A stretch of DNA of 16,922 bases. Source: CAZRUM01 sp964603435. GTDB lineage: Bacteria; Patescibacteriota; Patescibacteriia; Magasanikbacterales; UBA922. Numbering within the stretch: position 1 is the stretch's first letter; each line of letters begins with the position of its first letter. Both the position numbers and the translations under genes were made by a program. Shown piece by piece: positions 6,179 to 12,601 of the stretch. The notes under the pieces are model-generated. The model was not told where the DNA came from, made no database searches, and worked only from the letters and a program-made list of their open reading frames with translations. The stretch is taken from assembly GCA_964603435.1 (NCBI GenBank), contig CAZRUM010000018.1, forward strand, positions 1-16,922. The letters are read 5' to 3'.

Positions 6179-7693
6179 TTATTTTTCTAAGCGAGGAAAA
6201 AGTATTTCTCCTTTTTTTATTATACCATTTTCTTCTAATTTACCCCAATCATGTGAAGTATCTTCCGTGCCTAACTGTTTTAGAATCTTTTCTGCAGTCT
6301 CAGGAATGATCGGTAGAAGTGCAACGGCGATATGACGCAAGCTTTCTGCTAGTTGATAAAGTAAATCGGAAATGTCTTCTCCAGCCTTTGTTTTTTCCCA
6401 AGGTTTTTCATCAGAGATTGTTTTATCTAATCTTCCAACTAAACCATTAATTTCTTCTACTATCTTATCGAATTCATAAGATTTAAAATTCGTATCATAA
6501 TCTTTCCAGAATTTATCAATTCCAAAACTTATATCATTTTGGGCAGGAATTTTACTATCATTATATTTTTCCAACATTGCCAAAATTCGAGAAGTTAAGT
6601 TCCCCACTCCGTTTACAAGGTGAGCAGTATAAAATTCTTCAAATCTTTCAATAGCAAAATCGCCATCTTCATGAGAAGGAACTCCACCGAGTAAAAAATA
6701 GCGGATAGCGTCGGTACCGTATTTTTCTACCACTTCCACAGGATCTACCACATTACCAAGACTCTTGCTCATCTTTTTTCCACCAGAAGTAATAAAACCA
6801 TGAATAAAGACTTGTTTTGAATTTGGTAACCCGGCAGACATGAGCATAGCTTGCCACATGGCAGTCTGCTGACGCAAATTGTCTTTTCCAGCCACTTGTA
6901 TGCCTGGCCAAAATTCTTTGTATTTTTCTGTTTCATCGGGCTTGTCCACCATAGCCTTGGCGGAGGTGGGCCAACCTAAAGTTGAAATATAATTTACTAG
7001 TGCATCAAACCAAACATACATAACATGATTATCATCCCCTGATACTGGTACACCCCAAGGCATTTTTTCTTTTAATCTTGATATACTAAAGTCTTGCAGA
7101 CCTCTCTCTACAAATTTTGTAATCTCGTTTTGTCTATGTGGTGGAACTACAAAATTAGGATTATCCTTATAAAGTTTTAATAATTTGTCTGTATAATTTG
7201 AAAACTTGAAAAAATAATTTTCCTCATCAATTAATTCAATTTCTAAATTTGGGTGATCGGGGCATTTTCCGTCCACTAGTTCTGAATCTGTCTTTTCTAA
7301 TTCGCAGCCAGCACAATACTTTGTTTGATAATTCTTTTTGTATATATCCCCATTTTTTTCGCATAGTTTCCAAAATTCTTGAGCAGCCTTAGTATGATGC
7401 TCATCTGTAGTGCGAATAAAACTGTCATAACTAAGGTTGAGGAGTTTTTTTAGTCCATCAAACTTGGAAGCGTATTCATCACAATATTTTTGTACATCCT
7501 TCCCCTCTTCTTCAGCTTTGCGATAAATTTTGACACCATGTTCGTCTGTGCCAGTATTAAAAATAACATTTTCACCAAGTAAGCGATGATAACGTGCTAA
7601 TGCATCAGCCTGGATAATTTCTAAAGCAAAACCAACATGAGGTTTGGCATTCACATACGGAAGAGTTGTTGTTATATAATATTTTTCTGACAT
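6179..7693 (-). CDS. metG: Methionyl-tRNA synthetase
   Basis: It charges tRNA-Met with methionine in the cytoplasm. Counted from the chosen ATG (7693), the protein has 504 residues. The class I signatures are PHVGF (the HIGH box, about residues 18-22) and KKMSKSLGN (KMSKS at about 307-311). A zinc knuckle, YCAGCELEK...KCPDHPN (about 126-148), is in the connective peptide. The VAGKDNLRQQTAMWQAML segment replaces the common HxxGKDxxRFH form. There is no C-terminal tRNA-binding appendix. The frame extends 8 codons upstream to a TTG at 7717, but MSEKYYITTTLPYVNAKPH starts exactly as the family does, so ATG 7693 is preferred. The rightward promoter at 7711-7739 lies directly behind its start, so its own promoter must overlap or lie within the ncRNA region; I could not place it. 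Confidence 0.97.
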   Translation of the reverse strand: MSEKYYITTTLPYVNAKPHVGFALEIIQADALARYHRLLGENVIFNTGTDEHGVKIYRKAEEEGKDVQKYCDEYASKFDGLKKLLNLSYDSFIRTTDEHHTKAAQEFWKLCEKNGDIYKKNYQTKYCAGCELEKTDSELVDGKCPDHPNLEIELIDEENYFFKFSNYTDKLLKLYKDNPNFVVPPHRQNEITKFVERGLQDFSISRLKEKMPWGVPVSGDDNHVMYVWFDALVNYISTLGWPTSAKAMVDKPDETEKYKEFWPGIQVAGKDNLRQQTAMWQAMLMSAGLPNSKQVFIHGFITSGGKKMSKSLGNVVDPVEVVEKYGTDAIRYFLLGGVPSHEDGDFAIERFEEFYTAHLVNGVGNLTSRILAMLEKYNDSKIPAQNDISFGIDKFWKDYDTNFKSYEFDKIVEEINGLVGRLDKTISDEKPWEKTKAGEDISDLLYQLAESLRHIAVALLPIIPETAEKILKQLGTEDTSHDWGKLEENGIIKKGEILFPRLEK

Positions 7694-7710
7694 AAATTTG
7701 TTATTAACAC

Positions 7711-7739
7711 TTGACAAAATTATCTTTTTGATGTTTAGT
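7711..7739 (+). promoter_or_regulatory. Promoter of the rightward ncRNA unit
   Basis: There is TTGACA (7711-7716), a 17-bp spacer and TTTAGT (7734-7739), giving an expected start near 7746. It resembles the promoter at 4138-4166 (both begin TTGACAAAAT and share TATCTTTT in the spacer). Confidence 0.6.
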
Positions 7740-7745
7740 ACATAT

Positions 7746-7974
7746 GCGCTTTGGTCATCAACGTCGTATAATGGGTACTACCCCCTCGACACGATACGCT
7801 CTGTCAGGTTTTGATGGTTAATGAGATCGAAAGCGTCGGTGTATAGTTAGTTTTCACACTCCTATCTTCGAGCCACGGATAATAGTGACCAAGAAGGCTT
7901 TTGAAGAGGAGTGCGGATGCTAGCTTGCACCGCCCTCATTTTTTCTAAGCATCACTATAGTGTGGTGTTTTTTT
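7746..7974 (+). ncRNA. Candidate structured non-coding RNA
   Basis: This 230-nt stretch between metG and rsmI has no convincing ORF, is less AT-rich than the flanking genes, and is bracketed by a rightward promoter and a rightward terminator. Visible pairings: CATCAA with TTGATG (7762-7767 / 7813-7818), the GGGT-ACT-ACCC hairpin at 7776-7786 inside GTCG/CGAC, ATACGCT with AGCGT, CACTCC..TCTTC..GCC with GGC..GAAGA..GAGTG (about 7858-7912), and GCGG.TGC/GCACCGC (about 7913-7933). I compared it by eye with 6S, SRP, tmRNA and RNase P RNA and found none of their core sequences. The identity is unknown; it could be a lineage-specific form of a known RNA. Strand is inferred from the promoter and terminator. 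Confidence 0.55.
7950..7974 (+). terminator. Intrinsic terminator of the ncRNA unit
   Basis: CATCAC (7950-7955) pairs with GTGGTG (7962-7967, one G-U pair) around TATAGT, followed by seven T residues (7968-7974). The T-run overlaps the rsmI stop codon (7973-7975), so the two transcripts converge. Confidence 0.7.
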
Positions 7975-8635
7975 ATTTACTAACAACCACTACAAACTCT
8001 CCTTTTTCGGAGATTTTTTGTTCTAAAATTTCTTCAATATTTCCACGATAAATTGTTTCAAACTTTTTTGTGAGTTCACGACAAATACAAATCTGTCTAT
8101 TTTTATCCAAAACTTCCGCCAATTCTCCCAAACATTTTTTTATTCTATGATTAGATTCATAAAAAGCTACTGTAAATTTTACTTCTGCCAATTCTCTAAA
8201 ATATTTATTTCTAGCTTTTTTATGAGGAGGAAAACCAAGAAAAAGAAATTTATCAGTTGGGAATCCAGAAATACTTAGAGCAGTTACCACAGCGGAGACC
8301 CCTGGAACAGGAACTATTTCCACATCTGTTAGTTTTGAAATTAATAAGTTTCCTGGGTCACTTATACCGGGTGTCCCTGCATCAGTTACCAAAGCCAAGT
8401 CATTTCCCCCTGCTAACAGTTTTTTAATTTCATTTACTTTTTTATCTGTACTATGTTGGTGATAGCTGATTGTTTTTGCATCAATTTTATATCTATCTAA
8501 TAATTTTCTGGTAACTCTGGTATCTTCACATAGGATATAATTCACTTCTTTCAAAGTCTCTAGTGCTCTAAACGTAAAATCACCCAAATTTCCTATTGGG
8601 GTAGCCACAATAAAGAGTTTTCCTGTCGTATCCAT
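7973..8635 (-). CDS. rsmI: 16S rRNA 2'-O-ribose C1402 methyltransferase
   Basis: RsmI methylates the ribose of C1402 in 16S rRNA using S-adenosylmethionine. The family motifs are all present: FIVATPIGNLGDFTFRA at about 8-24, ILCEDTRVTRKLL (34-46), LVTDAGTPGISDPG (82-95), PVPGVSAVVTALSISG (about 109-124) and FLGFPP (132-137). At 220 residues it is shorter than the approximately 285-residue E. coli enzyme; the C-terminal extension is absent, leaving just the tetrapyrrole-methylase-type fold. A promoter with TAGAAT ends 6 nt before the ATG, so the mRNA is probably leaderless. It is convergent with the ncRNA and monocistronic as far as can be seen. Confidence 0.96.
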   Translation of the reverse strand: MDTTGKLFIVATPIGNLGDFTFRALETLKEVNYILCEDTRVTRKLLDRYKIDAKTISYHQHSTDKKVNEIKKLLAGGNDLALVTDAGTPGISDPGNLLISKLTDVEIVPVPGVSAVVTALSISGFPTDKFLFLGFPPHKKARNKYFRELAEVKFTVAFYESNHRIKKCLGELAEVLDKNRQICICRELTKKFETIYRGNIEEILEQKISEKGEFVVVVSK

Positions 8636-8641
8636 AGCAAT

Positions 8642-8670
8642 ATTCTAACAAAATTAGGCTAAAAATACAA
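8642..8670 (-). promoter_or_regulatory. Promoter of rsmI
   Basis: Read on the minus strand there is TTGTAT (8670-8665), a 17-bp spacer and TAGAAT (8647-8642). Only six bases separate the -10 hexamer from the rsmI ATG, placing the likely transcription start at the A of the start codon. Confidence 0.55.
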
Positions 8671-8671
8671 G

Positions 8672-8694
8672 AAATCCCGCATTAAGCGGGATTT
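8672..8694 (-). terminator. Intrinsic terminator after the Fe-S operon
   Basis: AAATCCCGC (8672-8680) and GCGGGATTT (8686-8694) form a perfect 9-bp stem with a 5-nt loop, T-rich on the downstream side in the minus direction. It begins 3 bp after the stop of the last gene of the operon (8698-9087) and abuts the rsmI promoter. Confidence 0.8.
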
Positions 8695-8697
8695 TTA

Positions 8698-9087
8698 TTA
8701 TTCTTTTATTCTGATTTTTTCTAAATAAATTATAGGATAGATAATATCTTCATTGTAATCTTTTTTTTGTTTATACCCTTTTCCAAAAAGATTTGCCAAA
8801 GCTACAATTTCAACAGTCTTTGTACCATCTGCAAATTGAACTTCTATATCAAATTTTACCTCTCTTAGACCTATATCACTTTGTCCAAATTTATCCTCTC
8901 TCTTTTTTTTTAATCTATCAGGACCAGCAACGATTTTTCTTTTAGTTAAATAATCACAAAAAGCAACTACATCTGAAAAAGGATTACCTTTTAGATTAGC
9001 ATCGTTATCTATGGTAGCTTGAACTCTTTTTTGATTATCCAAAACAAATTTTTGTTCTACTGATTCGTGCCTGTATTCTCTGTTCAT
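8698..9087 (-). CDS. Unknown 129-residue protein at the end of the Fe-S operon
   Basis: I do not recognise it. It starts 4 bp after the ferredoxin stop and ends at a terminator, so it is the last gene of the regulator-desulfurase-scaffold-ferredoxin operon. The N-terminal half is charged and helical (MNREYRHESVEQKFVLDNQKR is typical). The second half looks like beta strands: REVKFDIEVQFADGTKTVEIVALANLF and a C-terminal YPIIYLEKIRIKE. There is one cysteine (FCDY) and no Fe-S motif, membrane helix or signal peptide. Position suggests a link to Fe-S assembly or to a client protein, but read-through grouping is equally possible. Confidence 0.75.
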   Translation of the reverse strand: MNREYRHESVEQKFVLDNQKRVQATIDNDANLKGNPFSDVVAFCDYLTKRKIVAGPDRLKKKREDKFGQSDIGLREVKFDIEVQFADGTKTVEIVALANLFGKGYKQKKDYNEDIIYPIIYLEKIRIKE

Positions 9088-9091
9088 ACTT

Positions 9092-9280
9092 TTAATTTTT
9101 ATCTTCCTCTATGGCCCCTACAGGACAAGCATCTAGAGCTTGTTGTAATAAATCCTCCTCGTCACCGTGAGGGATTATAGCATGAGCTTTCCCGTCTTCA
9201 CCAAGCTCAAAACTTTGCATGGCTAAAATAGTACATGTTCCACACCCAATACATTTGTCTTGATCTACTTTTAGTTTCAT
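9092..9280 (-). CDS. Single-cluster 4Fe-4S ferredoxin
   Basis: This is a small electron carrier of 62 residues. The cluster ligands are Cys10, Cys13 and Cys16 in CIGCGTC, and Cys52 in ACPVGAI, the pattern of the monocluster (Thermotoga/Clostridium-like) ferredoxins; Thr17 follows where double-cluster types would continue. The protein is acidic, as usual. It lies between the IscU-type scaffold and the unknown 129-residue gene, so it probably supplies electrons for cluster assembly or is itself a client. Note that the classical ISC operon uses a 2Fe-2S ferredoxin instead. Confidence 0.93.
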   Translation of the reverse strand: MKLKVDQDKCIGCGTCTILAMQSFELGEDGKAHAIIPHGDEEDLLQQALDACPVGAIEEDKN

Positions 9281-9281
9281 A

Positions 9282-9364
9282 AAGCATTGATTTAAACTGA
9301 TTAATACTGATTTTAATAAAGCATTGATAGATTTTTCTGTTTGAATCTGTTTAAATCAATGCTT
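9282..9364. repeat. Palindromic element between the scaffold gene and ferredoxin
   Basis: AAGCATTGATTTAAAC (9282-9297) and its exact inverse (9349-9364) are 16-base arms. The right arm contains the last codons and stop of the scaffold gene (Ala-Leu-Ile-stop); the left arm begins one base past the ferredoxin ATG. The core GCATTGAT also appears a third time inside (about 9320-9327). The interior contains CTGATT/ACAGATT-like units. Confidence 0.75.
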
Positions 9365-9794
9365 GTTTTTTCCAATTTTTAATAGCCAATTGGAGTGCTT
9401 GATCACCTAAAACTGAACAGTGAATTTTTCTTGCTGGTAAACCACCAAGTCTCTCAGTAATATCTTGCGGAGTTATTTTTAAGGCTTCTTCCACTGTCAT
9501 ACCGTTATTTTCTAGTAGCATTTCTGAAAGTACAGAAGTAGAAGCAATGGCTGAGCCACAACCAAATGTTTGCCATTTGCAATCTGCAATCTTATTATTT
9601 TCTATCTTTATCCAGATAACCATCTCGTCCCCACAAGCTGGTGAACCAACTCGTCCTTCAAAATAATCTGACAAATCAAAGTTCTCGCTATTAAGAAGCA
9701 TATTCTTGGGATGAAAAAAATGCTCTCTGACTTTTTCACTATAGAGCCAAGAATTTCCGTCCTTGTCTTGAATTTTTGCTACATTATTTTCCAT
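9351..9794 (-). CDS. IscU/NifU-type Fe-S cluster scaffold
   Basis: It receives sulfur from the desulfurase and assembles 2Fe-2S/4Fe-4S clusters. At 147 residues it has only the NifU N-terminal (IscU) domain. The three ligand cysteines are Cys54 in GSPACGDEM (with Asp56), Cys79 in WQTFGCGSAIASTS, and Cys126 in KIHCSVLG. SAIASTSVLSEMLLE (81-95) matches the scaffold helix after the second cysteine. Compared with E. coli IscU there is a longer N-terminus (about 18 residues before YSEKVREHFFHPKN) and the LPPVK chaperone-binding motif is changed to LGGLPARKIHC. No HscA or HscB gene is in the window. It lies directly downstream of the desulfurase in the same operon. Confidence 0.94.
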   Translation of the reverse strand: MENNVAKIQDKDGNSWLYSEKVREHFFHPKNMLLNSENFDLSDYFEGRVGSPACGDEMVIWIKIENNKIADCKWQTFGCGSAIASTSVLSEMLLENNGMTVEEALKITPQDITERLGGLPARKIHCSVLGDQALQLAIKNWKKQALI

Positions 9795-9805
9795 ACTTAT
9801 TTTAA

Positions 9806-9893
9806 ATAGAACTCAAATTATACAAATCGAACAAATTTATACAAATAAATAATTTGCGAAAATTTGTAATAATTTGTTAGATTTGTGTTCTAT
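9806..9893. repeat. Palindromic element between desulfurase and scaffold genes
   Basis: The ends ATAGAACTCAAAT (9806-9818) and ATTTGTGTTCTAT (9881-9893) are inverted with one mismatch. The interior repeats ACAAAT(T/C) at a roughly regular spacing. The right arm contains the stop codon of the desulfurase (CTA on plus, 9890-9892). It shares the ATAGAAC end with the element at 5523-5602, with AAAT units replacing AGAT units. Confidence 0.75.
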
Positions 9894-11110
9894 CGTCTTG
9901 TATTTACAGGACTAATCTCTCTCAACTTTTCTACAATTCCAGGTAAATACTCCATTACATAGTCAATATCAGCTTTGGTGGTCCTCTTACCAAGACTAAA
10001 GCGCAAACTACCGTGAATCGTCTCGTGTGGCTTCCCACAGGCTGCTAAAACATGAGAAGGATCAAGAGAGAGAGAAGTACAAGCTGAACCAGTGGAGCAA
10101 TAAATTCCTTTGGCATCCAGATAGAGTAAAAGTGCCTCTCCTTCTATATCTAGAAAAGTTACATTTAGATTGTTTGGTAGACGCGTGTATTCATTACTTA
10201 GTAGATCGGGGCCATTAAGTTCCACTTTTTTAATTTTAGTTTGGATTTCTTGCCAAAAATAATTACGTAAATCAACTAGACGCATATTTTCATCCTGTCT
10301 TTTTTCTTGGGCCAATTCCAGAGCTTTTGCTAGACCAACAATACCTGGAATATTTTCTGTACCAGCTCGCAGACCAAATTCTTGATGACCACCATAAATT
10401 ATTGGCTCTATATTTACTCCACGTCTTTTATACAACAAACCAATACCCTTAGGTCCATATATTTTACTACCATTAAAAGTCAATAAATCAACATGAAGCT
10501 TTTCTACATCTAGTTCTAATACTCCGGCTGTTTGACAAGCGTCTGTATGAAAAAAAGGATACTCCGTGTTATTAGATTTGCGATATTTTAAAATTTCACG
10601 TCCAATATCGGCGATAGGTTCTACTGTGCCAATTTCATTATTAGCCATCATAATAGAAATTAGAATAGTATCTGGACGAATAGCTTCTCTGACTTTTTTG
10701 GGGGAAATAAAACCCTGTGAATCTGGTTCCAGATAAGTTATTTCAAAACCTTCACTCTCTAATTTTTTCATACAATGCAAAACTGCATGGTGTTCAATTT
10801 TTGTGGTGATAATGTGTTTGCCGTGTTTTATGTGTTTCCTGGCTACACCAAATATCGCTAGATTGTCAGATTCTGTGCCACCACTAGTAAAAATAATATT
10901 ATCAGACATGGCGTGTAGTATATCGGCAATTTTTTTACGAGCATCATTGAGTACTCCATTGGCTTCACGTCCTATTTTATATAGACCACCAGGGTTACCA
11001 AAAGAATCAGCCAAAAATGGTTCCATAGCTTTTATAACTTCATCAGCTACATAGGTAGTCGCAGCATGATCCAGATAGACTTCCAAGTTGTCTTTTGATT
11101 TACCAAACAT
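9890..11110 (-). CDS. iscS: Cysteine desulfurase (IscS/NifS family)
   Basis: It is a PLP enzyme that converts cysteine to alanine and an enzyme persulfide, supplying sulfur to the scaffold. At 406 residues it has the family length. Visible features: YLDHAATT (12-19), TSGGTESDNLAI (75-86), the PLP-stacking His in KIEHHAV (104-110), MMANNEIG (154-161), HTDACQTAG (188-196), the PLP-binding Lys216 in FNGSKIYGPKG (212-222), FGLRAGTENI (245-254), and the catalytic loop with Cys344 in STGSACTSLSLDPSHVL (339-355). SSGSACTS-type loops fit group I IscS/NifS enzymes. It begins 2 bp after the regulator gene stop and precedes the scaffold gene. Confidence 0.96.
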   Translation of the reverse strand: MFGKSKDNLEVYLDHAATTYVADEVIKAMEPFLADSFGNPGGLYKIGREANGVLNDARKKIADILHAMSDNIIFTSGGTESDNLAIFGVARKHIKHGKHIITTKIEHHAVLHCMKKLESEGFEITYLEPDSQGFISPKKVREAIRPDTILISIMMANNEIGTVEPIADIGREILKYRKSNNTEYPFFHTDACQTAGVLELDVEKLHVDLLTFNGSKIYGPKGIGLLYKRRGVNIEPIIYGGHQEFGLRAGTENIPGIVGLAKALELAQEKRQDENMRLVDLRNYFWQEIQTKIKKVELNGPDLLSNEYTRLPNNLNVTFLDIEGEALLLYLDAKGIYCSTGSACTSLSLDPSHVLAACGKPHETIHGSLRFSLGKRTTKADIDYVMEYLPGIVEKLREISPVNTRR

Positions 11111-11112
11111 AA

Positions 11113-11514
11113 TTATTTAAAAATTTCTCCAAGCTTTATAGATTCTAGAATTTTGACCAATTTTTTATTAACAACTTTAAAAACCTTTTCTGAGATACAT
11201 TTACCTTTACGGCTACATGTACAACCCTCTTTAAGACAATTGGCTACAGCGTACTCGCCTTCAATAATTTCTACCACAGTTTTTAAATCAACCCCTTTCA
11301 AACTTTTTGACAGACGATAACCTCCGCAAGAGCCCTTGGTTGATTCTACTAAACCAGCTTCACGGAGTTTTTTGGCAATACGTTGCAAAAACAAAAAAGA
11401 AATTCCCGTTTCTTTGGAAAATTTTCTTAAACTTAACAATTGGTCACCTTTTAAATTGTTTAGAGATTCCAATAGTTGAATGCTGTAGTCAACTTCTTTG
11501 GTAAATTGAAGCAT
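11113..11514 (-). CDS. Rrf2-family (IscR-like) transcriptional regulator
   Basis: It is a DNA-binding regulator that probably senses Fe-S status and controls this operon. The winged helix covers about residues 1-70: FTKEVDYSIQLLESL, SLRKFSKETGISFLFLQRIAKKLREAGLVES and the wing GSCGGYRLSK (61-70). The C-terminal part has a cysteine cluster, Cys93, Cys98, Cys100 and Cys106 (NCLKEGCTCSRKGKC), close to the CLxxxxCxxxxxC arrangement that ligates the 2Fe-2S cluster of IscR. The family is about 130-160 residues; this one is 133. It is the first gene of the operon, and a dyad in its own promoter suggests autoregulation. The exact name iscR is likely but other Fe-S Rrf2 proteins cannot be excluded. 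Confidence 0.92.
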   Translation of the reverse strand: MLQFTKEVDYSIQLLESLNNLKGDQLLSLRKFSKETGISFLFLQRIAKKLREAGLVESTKGSCGGYRLSKSLKGVDLKTVVEIIEGEYAVANCLKEGCTCSRKGKCISEKVFKVVNKKLVKILESIKLGEIFK

Positions 11515-11537
11515 AGTAGAAAGCTAAAAGTAGCTAA

Positions 11538-11565
11538 AGTATACCATACAGGTATGATATGTCAA
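11538..11565 (-). promoter_or_regulatory. Promoter and dyad operator of the Fe-S operon
   Basis: On the minus strand there is TTGACA (11565-11560), a 16-bp spacer and TATACT (11543-11538). The dyad ATACC-ATACA-GGTAT (11541-11555) lies between them and overlaps the -10. Its ATACC / GGTAT half-sites resemble the outer parts of IscR-type sites (ATASYY / RRSTAT) but with a shorter centre. A bound Rrf2 protein here would block RNA polymerase. Confidence 0.65.
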
Positions 11566-11575
11566 TACTTCTGAC

Positions 11576-12163
11576 TTAGAGTGGCAAGGTCAAATTGATA
11601 TTACCACTACCTTCTCCACTAGCATTTGTAGGGGCAACAGGTATATCAAAATTGACTGGAAAAGGGGTCAGATCCCCTGTCAGAGTCTTTATGTAAAGCA
11701 TTTTATTTTTCTTACCGTACTCATAAACTTCTTTGGTTACTCTTACATCTTGTTCACAATATTTTGCTACTTTGTCTTTTTCTCCGTTTTCCCACCATTC
11801 TTGTGCCACCAAACCATTGGCACTCTTGCTCATATTTTCGAGATTTGCCTTGGCAATGTCATCTAGTTTGTAACGAGAACCAGTTGATTCTCTTATTACC
11901 TTTAATAAGTCTAGGTGAGGAAACTTCATAAGGTCACCAGCATAATATCTATCCAAAATTGGCAGATCAAAGTGTTCACTATTGTAACCAATCAATCTTT
12001 CGGCTTTTTCCAAAATTGGCCACAACTCACCCAATTGGTCTTCAAAAAAAGAAGTATATTTATTTGTTTCGTATTCATAAATAGAGACCACAGTAATAGT
12101 CAGATTATCATAGTTTCTAATGTCACCTATGGTTTCAATGTCTAGAACAATTTCTCTTGACAT
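11576..12163 (-). CDS. Predicted DEDD-type 3'-5' exonuclease (RNase H-like fold)
   Basis: The protein has 195 residues with the four acidic catalytic motifs of DnaQ-like exonucleases: Asp8 and Glu10 in VLDIETIG, GYNSEHFDLPIL (about 59-70, with Asp at 66), and YCEQDVRVTKEVY (about 134-146, with the final Asp). This pattern fits the ribonuclease-H-like / PolB-type exonuclease families (such as PF13482 or PF10108) that act alone on DNA or RNA ends. The C-terminal tail from about 158 is poorly conserved, with a segment encoded by a short palindrome (TLTGDLTPFP) and a Gly/Asn-rich end. It starts 2 bp after the coiled-coil gene stop, so they form a two-gene operon. Confidence 0.8.
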   Translation of the reverse strand: MSREIVLDIETIGDIRNYDNLTITVVSIYEYETNKYTSFFEDQLGELWPILEKAERLIGYNSEHFDLPILDRYYAGDLMKFPHLDLLKVIRESTGSRYKLDDIAKANLENMSKSANGLVAQEWWENGEKDKVAKYCEQDVRVTKEVYEYGKKNKMLYIKTLTGDLTPFPVNFDIPVAPTNASGEGSGNINLTLPL

Positions 12164-12165
12164 AG

Positions 12166-12516
12166 TTATATTTTCTTAAATTTTACAGAGAAAATTGGTT
12201 CGTATTCGTTTTCATATTGATCATGTACTTCGACAGTTTCACCCTTCATAAATTTTGTCATAGCTGCATCACTGAGTAATTCTATATCAGATTCCAAATC
12301 AATTTTTAAATCGTCAAGTTTTGTAAACTCAGATGCAAATTGACTTTTTGTCGCCAATTCAATTTCCTTTTTCTTGGCACGCATTGTTTTCATTTTTTCA
12401 GAGATTTCTTGGTATTCTTGAGAAGTAGATAAAGCATCTCTATATGCTGATTTTAAATCTTTTTGTTGCTTCTTGGCTTCTTGAATTCTAATAAAAATTT
12501 GTTGTACATCTTGCAT
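12166..12516 (-). CDS. Unknown coiled-coil protein
   Basis: I do not recognise a family. The protein has 116 residues; the first 85 are almost all helical and rich in Lys, Glu, Gln and Ala with heptad-like spacing (IQEAKKQQKDLKSAYRDAL, ISEKMKTMRAKKKEIEL, LDDLKIDLESDIELLSDA). The last 30 (GETVEVHDQYENEYEPIFSVKFKKI) look like two or three beta strands. There are no membrane or signal segments and no cysteine. It is the first gene before the exonuclease, with its own promoter overlapping the glutaredoxin terminator. It could assist the exonuclease, but only co-transcription supports that. Confidence 0.75.
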   Translation of the reverse strand: MQDVQQIFIRIQEAKKQQKDLKSAYRDALSTSQEYQEISEKMKTMRAKKKEIELATKSQFASEFTKLDDLKIDLESDIELLSDAAMTKFMKGETVEVHDQYENEYEPIFSVKFKKI

Positions 12517-12545
12517 AGTTTTATTTTTTTAAGTTTATGAAACGT

Positions 12546-12574
12546 ATTTTAGCACAAAAAAAAGAAAGCTCCAA
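12546..12574 (-). promoter_or_regulatory. Promoter of the coiled-coil / exonuclease operon
   Basis: On the minus strand there is TTGGAG (12574-12569), a 17-bp spacer and TAAAAT (12551-12546), with TGC before the -10 (extended -10 type). It overlaps the terminator of the upstream glutaredoxin gene. Confidence 0.55.
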
Positions 12575-12586
12575 ACCGAAGCTTCT
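12555..12586 (-). terminator. Intrinsic terminator of the glutaredoxin gene
   Basis: On the minus strand AGAAGCTTC (12586-12578) pairs with GGAGCTTTCT (12572-12563) with one bulge, followed by a run of eight T (12562-12555). It lies 16 bp after the glutaredoxin stop. Confidence 0.75.
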
Positions 12587-12601
12587 TTTTTAGAAAATTA
12601 T

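Noticed and set aside
7740..7975. T-box or SAM riboswitch leader of metG on the minus strand
   Set aside because: No T-box core or SAM core sequence was seen; the clear promoter and terminator are on the plus strand.
9282..9893. CRISPR array from the repeated ACAGATT/ACAAATT units
   Set aside because: The units are only about 7 bp, irregular and arranged palindromically, with no spacers of constant length and no cas genes.
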